The translations under genes were made by a program, and so were the position numbers. Of a stretch of DNA of 40,221 nt, positions 36,494 through 40,221 are shown piece after piece. How positions within the stretch are numbered: position 1 is the stretch's first letter; every line of letters begins with the position of its first letter. A model generated the notes under the pieces. The model saw nothing but the letters and a program-made list of their open reading frames with translations. It searched no databases and was not told the DNA's origin. Source of the stretch: a virus; the IMG/VR virus record IMGVR_UViG_3300044675_005140, positions 1 to 40,221 of that record; one strand, 5' to 3'.

Positions 36494-37276
36494 ATGAAAA
36501 TTCACTTAAAATCTAAACAAGGTCTTTATGAAGTAGAGACATATGGTAGAAATAGTATTACTTGTTCTACCAAACATTCTGTATTCTCAGTTCCAACTAG
36601 TGACTTCAAGTCATTTGCTGGTGGTAGTTGGAATCATGATCTTACTAAAGATGATATGGATTTATTCTTATCTGTTATTGATCCTATTAATTATAAGATC
36701 CAAGTTGAACAAGAAAATGAAATTATATCTCTTGCAGCTAGGATTGACATGATTGATAAAGCTACTAAAGCTTCATTTACATCAACTGTTGTTGAAGAAG
36801 AAGAGGAAGCTGGTCCTACTAAGGAAGATTATGAAAGATGGTATGATCAAAAATCTGATGAACTTAACAAGTTAAGAAATCATATGAGAACTATTGCACA
36901 TGAAGTGTATTCTCAAAATCTTGATTTTACCAACTTTCAAATAACTAAAGGTATCAAGTTCATCATACAGCAGGGTAATTATGATCATAATGCATTCAGA
37001 CTCTGTTGGGATCCATATGGATTTGTATCTAATGGTCATAGTGATATTAGTAGCATCTTTAGACCAGATGACTGGCATACTATCAATGGTGGTTGGATCA
37101 AGATCATTGAGGATGATGTAATTCTATACTTCAAGTCAGGTGACTATGGAGTATATGATGATGCTATTGCAACAGAGTGTGCAAAGAAACTGTTCCCGGG
37201 AAAGAATATCCATTCTTTTGCAGGAAGAAGATGGGATGAAGAACTTGACAGTATGTTCTATGAACTCCCATTTTAA
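36494..37276 (+). CDS. Unrecognised rightward protein (260 aa)
   Basis: N-terminal beta part (MKIHLKSKQGLYEVETYGRN), a helical acidic middle (VVEEEEEAGPTKEDYERWYD, QKSDELNKLRNHMRTIAHEV) and a C-terminal alpha/beta domain with many aromatics (HNAFRLCWDPYGFVSNGHSD, DVILYFKSGDYGVYDDAIAT). No catalytic signature found. It has the TTTAACTTATA/ATTAACTTAAAA leader and, 10 nt after the stop, the twin hairpin copy B. One of the two largest genes in this arm, so probably a main early product. Confidence 0.65.
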   Translation: MKIHLKSKQGLYEVETYGRNSITCSTKHSVFSVPTSDFKSFAGGSWNHDLTKDDMDLFLSVIDPINYKIQVEQENEIISLAARIDMIDKATKASFTSTVVEEEEEAGPTKEDYERWYDQKSDELNKLRNHMRTIAHEVYSQNLDFTNFQITKGIKFIIQQGNYDHNAFRLCWDPYGFVSNGHSDISSIFRPDDWHTINGGWIKIIEDDVILYFKSGDYGVYDDAIATECAKKLFPGKNIHSFAGRRWDEELDSMFYELPF

Positions 37277-37286
37277 TCTAATGTCC

Positions 37287-37309
37287 TGAGCATGACTATA
37301 AACTGCTCA
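37287..37309 (+). promoter_or_regulatory. Twin 3' hairpin element, copy B
   Basis: TGAGCA (37287-37292), 11-nt loop TGACTATAAAC, TGCTCA (37304-37309), 10 nt after the stop at 37276. Compared with copy A the pair A-T has become G-C, keeping the stem. Both are preceded by TCC. Confidence 0.6.
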
Positions 37310-37345
37310 TTTAACTTATAAATCAATTCAAACATTAACTTAAAA
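37309..37345 (+). promoter_or_regulatory. Shared leader TTTAACTTATA ... ATTAACTTAAAA, copy 2
   Basis: TTTAACTTATA then ATTAACTTAAAA with 13-nt spacing, 10 nt before ATG 37355. Same arrangement as before the 260-aa gene. Confidence 0.45.
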
Positions 37346-37354
37346 CAAAACAAG

Positions 37355-38266
37355 ATGAGAAATTTATCTACAAAAGGACTTTCTATGTCCCAAGCACAAT
37401 CAATCTCTAACCTTTGCAACCAAAATGCACAAGAGATTCAACGAGAATTAGAATCTTATAACAACTGTACTAAGACTATTACAGTTGGTAGGAAAGATTA
37501 TATTCTCCAAGAAGGATCACCTATTCCAGGTGATATACTTGCTAAGTTGAAGAACAAAGGTGATCTTCATGCTTGTCAAGCTTTCCTTATGGAAGCTATC
37601 AAGAGTAAAGAATTTGAGTTACAAAGATTGAGAAATCTAAAACCAGATTTTTCACATCTTCAAGAGCCAGTTAGACAGTATGCTCCTGACTATGATGTTC
37701 TACATGATGTAGAAGAATCATGGGGATGGAGACAATTGTCTGATGCTGAATACTCAGAGTATCTACAAGCAGAAGCTATGGCTTCTCACTTAGGTCAATT
37801 TATCCATAAAGGTGGTAAGTTGACTCAATTGAGAAGAGATCTTCCTAATGTAGCTAGCCTTGAGTGGTTTGAGGTTGAAGATGGTAAAAGAACTCCGGTT
37901 CAAATTACCAAACATCACCATCCTTCTGCTTTAATGCAATGTCATGAAGATATTGCTGAAGAGCATAGAAAGTATGAGCAACGTGTAAACTATTACAAAG
38001 CAAAGGTTAAGAACCTTGTTAGTGATGAGAATGCACGGGTTCAGAAATCAAATGCAGACCAAGCTGCAATATTTCTTAAGCTTGAAAAAGAGCTAAATGA
38101 GAAATATTTGCTAGAAAGGGATGCATATAATGGTGAGGTACTCAGACTTACTATGGAATTTAATGCTCAACGAGAGTTGGACATTAAAGCTGCTGCAGCA
38201 TTGAGAATCAATGTTGATCCTAGGTTTCAGCATGTAATTGACATGTTCATTACAACTGATAACTAG
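37355..38266 (+). CDS. Helical protein with coiled coil (303 aa), unrecognised
   Basis: Strongly helical and charged. N-terminal SMSQAQSISNLCNQNAQEIQ, RELESYNNCTKTITVGRKDY; middle HDVEESWGWRQLSDAEYSEY, LQAEAMASHLGQFIHKGGKL; C-terminal coiled coil (DIAEEHRKYEQRVNYYKAKV, FLKLEKELNEKYLLERDAYN). No enzymatic motif. It could be a scaffold- or DNA-binding partner protein. Ends before a strong hairpin terminator at 38281. Confidence 0.6.
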   Translation: MRNLSTKGLSMSQAQSISNLCNQNAQEIQRELESYNNCTKTITVGRKDYILQEGSPIPGDILAKLKNKGDLHACQAFLMEAIKSKEFELQRLRNLKPDFSHLQEPVRQYAPDYDVLHDVEESWGWRQLSDAEYSEYLQAEAMASHLGQFIHKGGKLTQLRRDLPNVASLEWFEVEDGKRTPVQITKHHHPSALMQCHEDIAEEHRKYEQRVNYYKAKVKNLVSDENARVQKSNADQAAIFLKLEKELNEKYLLERDAYNGEVLRLTMEFNAQRELDIKAAAALRINVDPRFQHVIDMFITTDN

Positions 38267-38280
38267 TAAACTAATTGGGT

Positions 38281-38320
38281 GAGTAAGGGATAAGCACAAG
38301 CTGATTCCCTTGCTCTTTGT
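38281..38320 (+). terminator. Intrinsic terminator after 303-aa gene
   Basis: GAGTAAGGGA (38281-38290) pairs with TCCCTTGCTC (38306-38315), ten pairs with one G-U, then TTTGT. The short T-run makes it moderate. Confidence 0.65.
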
Positions 38321-38596
38321 ACTAAGTAACAGAAATTTTTGATATAGACTGTGGTTGATATCCACTTACAAGAAAAATTAATTTGATAAATTAATTCCAC
38401 CGCTTCTCTTCAAACTTATAAAAACTGAGATAGAACTCATCATCAAACAGGTTACTCCAGGAGTAGATACTCCATACAAGGGAGATAACTGGTTGGTACT
38501 AATGAGACTTAGTATTTGTATTTGCCTTTGTAGAAGAGAAGGTCTTTGTCTTAGTATTTGAATTTGGCTTTAGCTATATATTTCTGTTACTTAGTA
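38320..38596 (+). ncRNA. Long-range-closed structured RNA (277 nt)
   Basis: Closing helix of 17 perfect pairs, arms 38320-38336 and 38580-38596. Inside: GTGG/CCAC (38351-38354, 38362-38365); AATTAATTT/AAATTAATT (38376-38384, 38388-38396); CTTCTCTTC/GAAGAGAAG (38403-38411, 38533-38541). The last encloses CTCAT/ATGAG (38436-38440, 38502-38506), GTTA-CTCC/GGAG-TAAC (38451-38458, 38481-38489) and GGAGT/ACTCC (38460-38464, 38469-38473). None cross. It occupies the 38267-38628 gap, after a terminator and before the 82-aa gene, so it is either an independent RNA or a very long structured leader. Confidence 0.6.
38508..38573 (+). repeat. Imperfect direct repeat, 24 nt x2
   Basis: 38508-38531 and 38550-38573 share CTTAGTATTTG, then a T/A change, ATTTG, a C/G change and CTTT, 18 nt apart. 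Both lie in the 3' part of the structured RNA. Confidence 0.6.
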
Positions 38597-38628
38597 ACTA
38601 ATTTATGTCTTACTTATTATTTTAAAAT

Positions 38629-38877
38629 ATGAATATAGAAGATCTTGAAAAATCATTACAAAGAGCACAAGAAGAACTGTACATGCTTCGATATGCTAAA
38701 TGTGATCCAGAAATGTACTCAATGGCAAAAAGTGACATTGAGCATAGAATTATGTGTATTACTGATATGATTGAACACAAAAAGAAGTACAACAAATTTA
38801 TTAATCGAGTTAAAATTATACTTGCTATTATATTGGTAGGTGTAGCAATGATGGTCTATGATTTTATTTCTAGGTAA
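38629..38877 (+). CDS. Coiled-coil membrane protein (82 aa)
   Basis: N-terminal helix with heptad-like pattern (MNIEDLEKSLQRAQEELYML, MYSMAKSDIEHRIMCITDMI), then a C-terminal membrane segment (about 58-78, VKIILAIILVGVAMMVYDFI). Tail-anchored topology. Overlaps the next gene by 20 nt. Follows the 277-nt structured RNA. Could be an inner-membrane sensor or exclusion protein; no family recognised. Confidence 0.6.
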   Translation: MNIEDLEKSLQRAQEELYMLRYAKCDPEMYSMAKSDIEHRIMCITDMIEHKKKYNKFINRVKIILAIILVGVAMMVYDFISR

Positions 38878-39061
38878 ACAATTTAACAGAAAAGAGAGGT
38901 CTTACATTAAAACTGTAGTTGATATTAAAAAGGAAAAACCTATTAATATCACAAAAATAAGTAATGACATTGTTCTTGAATTTGCAAAAACACAAGTGTA
39001 TTTAGATAGCAATGGCTATGCTAAAAAAGTATTAACTAAAATAGAAAACAGATGGGTATGA
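38858..39061 (+). CDS. Small soluble basic protein (67 aa)
   Basis: Frame ATG 38858 to TGA 39059-39061: MILFLGKQFNRKERSYIKTV, VDIKKEKPINITKISNDIVL, ending LTKIENRWV. The first five residues overlap the upstream gene's end. ATGA overlap with the next gene supports translation. No motif recognised. Confidence 0.5.
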   Translation: MILFLGKQFNRKERSYIKTVVDIKKEKPINITKISNDIVLEFAKTQVYLDSNGYAKKVLTKIENRWV

Positions 39062-39267
39062 GAAAACCATATAACTGGAGAAAGCACGTTAAACCTAAAA
39101 CTCAAAACAAGATTAGGTATGACTATGTAGAAATTACAAAAGAGTATGCTGATTTACTCAGTGAATCTTTGAAAAACTTAAAAGAAGAAACTGGTAGAGT
39201 TTACAAAAAAGATATATTCTACCATATCAATCTAATTAAAAGAATAATAAAGCATAAATTGAAATGA
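39058..39267 (+). CDS. Small basic protein (69 aa)
   Basis: I take ATG 39058 (MRKPYNWRKHVKPKTQNKIR), which overlaps the previous TGA as ATGA; ATG 39052 would add two residues. Lys/Arg-rich with a helix (YADLLSESLKNLKEETGRVY) and a basic end (NLIKRIIKHKLK), consistent with nucleic-acid binding. Stop overlaps the next small ORF (ATGA). Confidence 0.6.
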   Translation: MRKPYNWRKHVKPKTQNKIRYDYVEITKEYADLLSESLKNLKEETGRVYKKDIFYHINLIKRIIKHKLK

Positions 39268-39347
39268 AGTACTTAGATGTTGGTTATAAATCAGCTATTA
39301 TTTTTTGGTTTCTTATTGAACTTTATTATTTTGTAAAGACAGTATAG
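39264..39347 (+). CDS. Very small membrane peptide (27 aa)
   Basis: ATG 39264 overlaps the previous TGA (ATGA); stop TAG at 39345-39347. Reads MKYLDVGYKSAIIFWFLIEL then YYFVKTV, a single hydrophobic helix from about residue 10. It lies just 6 nt before the tRNA. Translational coupling is the main support. Confidence 0.45.
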   Translation: MKYLDVGYKSAIIFWFLIELYYFVKTV

Positions 39348-39353
39348 TCTTGA

Positions 39354-39427
39354 AGTCCCATAGCTCAGCTGGATAGAGCAACTGCCTTCTAAGCAGTAGG
39401 TCACAGGTTCGAATCCTGTTGGGACTA
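39354..39427 (+). tRNA. tRNA-Arg, anticodon UCU
   Basis: Canonical cloverleaf: acceptor AGTCCCA (39354-39360) with TGGGACT (39420-39426), D-arm GCTC/GAGC, anticodon arm ACTGC-CTTCTAA-GCAGT giving anticodon TCT, T-arm ACAGG-TTCGAAT-CCTGT. All stems are perfect. Discriminator A, no encoded CCA (next bases CTA). It reads AGA, a codon used often in this AT-rich phage, and probably supplements the host's Arg tRNA pool. Confidence 0.97.
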
Positions 39428-39442
39428 CTAAAAATTAAAATT

Positions 39443-39658
39443 ATGATAAATTATGAAGAATACACAATTCAGAATGTAATGGGATTTAAATTAGACCACC
39501 AAATTGAAGGCACTAAACCTGGATTTAAAACAGTATTACCTAAAAAAGCACTCAAAGAAAAAGTAAAAACTAACATTGTTAGAAATTACAAGTTCTTTAC
39601 CAACTTTAATAGGCAATTATTAGATAAAGTAGTGGATTACAAAAGAATAAATGGCTAA
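39443..39658 (+). CDS. Small basic protein after tRNA (71 aa)
   Basis: Start ATG 39443 (MINYEEYTIQNVMGFKLDHQ); an in-frame ATG-like start at 39419 would lie inside the tRNA and is rejected. Basic: IEGTKPGFKTVLPKKALKEK, VKTNIVRNYKFFTNFNRQLL. Its TAA shares a base with the next ATG (TAATG). Not recognised. Confidence 0.65.
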   Translation: MINYEEYTIQNVMGFKLDHQIEGTKPGFKTVLPKKALKEKVKTNIVRNYKFFTNFNRQLLDKVVDYKRING

Positions 39659-40077
39659 TGCATATAACAGTAACCTATGAAGATTCAGATGTAGCAAAAG
39701 CATTGGCTAAAATTATGAAGGATCCAAATGCTGAGGAGTTTGTAAAATTACTTACTCCTATGATCTGTAGTAGTTCCAGTGCTGTGCAGTACTTCTTTCA
39801 ACTTATGATTGATGGTAAATTACCAGAGGTTATTCCTAATGGATCATTATGTAAGATTAAAGTAGACAATCTAGGATATGGATCTAGAAAAGATCTTATT
39901 AGACAAAGATTTGCAGATAATGAAGACAAGGTCATTGTAACTGTAATACAGTTTAGAGGTTACCATGAGTACAGTGAATACTCCATTGAGTATAAAAATG
40001 TACTAGAAAGTGGTGATATAAAAACTGAAACTACTTATGTAACAAGTAGAGAGCTTGAAATTATTGATGACTTTTAG
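39658..40077 (+). CDS. Unrecognised rightward protein (139 aa)
   Basis: Alpha/beta, no Cys-rich or membrane part: VAKALAKIMKDPNAEEFVKL, SAVQYFFQLMIDGKLPEVIP, DKVIVTVIQFRGYHEYSEYS, ending VTSRELEIIDDF. Coupled to the 71-aa gene upstream (TAATG) and followed by a strong terminator. Reminiscent of small phage proteins with a beta domain that bind nucleic acid, but I cannot name a family. Confidence 0.6.
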   Translation: MHITVTYEDSDVAKALAKIMKDPNAEEFVKLLTPMICSSSSAVQYFFQLMIDGKLPEVIPNGSLCKIKVDNLGYGSRKDLIRQRFADNEDKVIVTVIQFRGYHEYSEYSIEYKNVLESGDIKTETTYVTSRELEIIDDF

Positions 40078-40094
40078 TTTTCCATAAATGAATT

Positions 40095-40119
40095 AGAGGG
40101 AAATTAGTTTCCCTCTTTT
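40095..40119 (+). terminator. Intrinsic terminator after 139-aa gene
   Basis: AGAGGGAAA (40095-40103), loop TTAG, TTTCCCTCT (40108-40116), then TTT. Nine perfect pairs. Confidence 0.9.
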
Positions 40120-40221
40120 CATTGTTAGCTATATATTGCTAAATATTATTTGTTTAAACAGTAAACTTCTTTATAAATAGTATATATTTATCTGCATATT
40201 TCTATGCAGGTAATGATATAT
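40120..40221. other. A/T-rich end of window with one hairpin
   Basis: No gene is visible in the last 100 nt. CTGCATA (40192-40198), loop TTTC, TATGCAG (40203-40209) forms a perfect 7-bp hairpin. It may begin another structured gap cut by the window edge. Confidence 0.4.

Noticed and set aside
38111-38365. Minus-strand frame opposite the end of the 303-aa gene
   Set aside because: Overlaps a terminator and a structured RNA and shows antisense composition only.
1-40221. Stop-codon reassignment (TAG as Gln) as in some crAss-like phages
   Set aside because: Structural genes are open without in-frame TAG read-through, several small genes end with TAG next to terminators, and the only tRNA is Arg(UCU).
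1-40221. CRISPR array, insertion sequence, integrase or attachment site
   Set aside because: No regularly spaced direct repeats, no transposase or integrase motif, and the tRNA is intact without a flanking repeat.

Overview
The window looks like part of a tailed-phage genome from a Bacteroidota host, most like a crAss-like (Crassvirales-type) phage. The evidence is a large terminase (about 735 aa), portal (about 916 aa), acidic scaffold-like protein and HK97-type major capsid protein in succession; a PD-(D/E)XK nuclease, an IHF/HU-like protein and a winged-helix-like protein just before the terminase; and a partial protein at the left edge that I recognise from crAss-like genomes. The DNA is AT-rich and uses the standard genetic code. 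Genes are tightly packed, with many ATGA and TAATG overlaps. TATATTTG boxes match the Bacteroidota -7 consensus TAnnTTTG. Family names are from memory of motifs, not from database searches.

Layout. From about 32.5 kb to position 1 all genes run leftward. First come two unrecognised proteins, one with an HExxH motif (31.5-32.5 kb). Next is a small cassette with a GroES-like protein, a DUF3310-like protein and a PGDYG-like protein (30.2-31.3 kb). An appendage block includes a repeat tail fibre and a Lcl_C/DUF1566 lectin-like protein (26.3-30.1 kb). A lysis cassette has an amidase and holin-like proteins (24.5-26.2 kb). Packaging and regulation follow (19.6-24.4 kb), then portal, scaffold and capsid (13.8-19.6 kb). 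Then come a head protein and seven consecutive very basic small proteins (10.4-13.7 kb), a connector protein, a Dps-like protein, and long cysteine-rich or beta-rich tail and appendage proteins (0.5-9.1 kb). Strong intrinsic terminators divide the arm into units, and a recurrent GTATATTATA motif precedes several of them.

From 32.8 kb to the right edge genes run rightward. They are short and mostly unrecognisable, with a tRNA-Arg(UCU) near 39.4 kb. This arm looks like an early/accessory region. Its first genes are single-gene units, each with a shared leader motif (CTARCCCTTAACTTA) and a terminator hairpin that contains the stop codon.

The most unusual content is the set of 250-600 nt gaps between rightward genes. 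They hold nested, long-range complementary segments: a 17-bp-closed domain at 38320-38596, a cloverleaf-like domain at 35714-35901 ending in a T-arm-like hairpin, a stack of helices at 34047-34141, an attenuator-like set of competing hairpins at 34958-35017, and a twin hairpin with a covarying pair exactly 10 nt after two different stop codons. I read these as a family of undescribed structured phage RNAs. The second candidate system is the run of histone-like basic proteins with a Dps-like and an IHF/HU-like protein, which could together organise DNA in the virion or infected cell.
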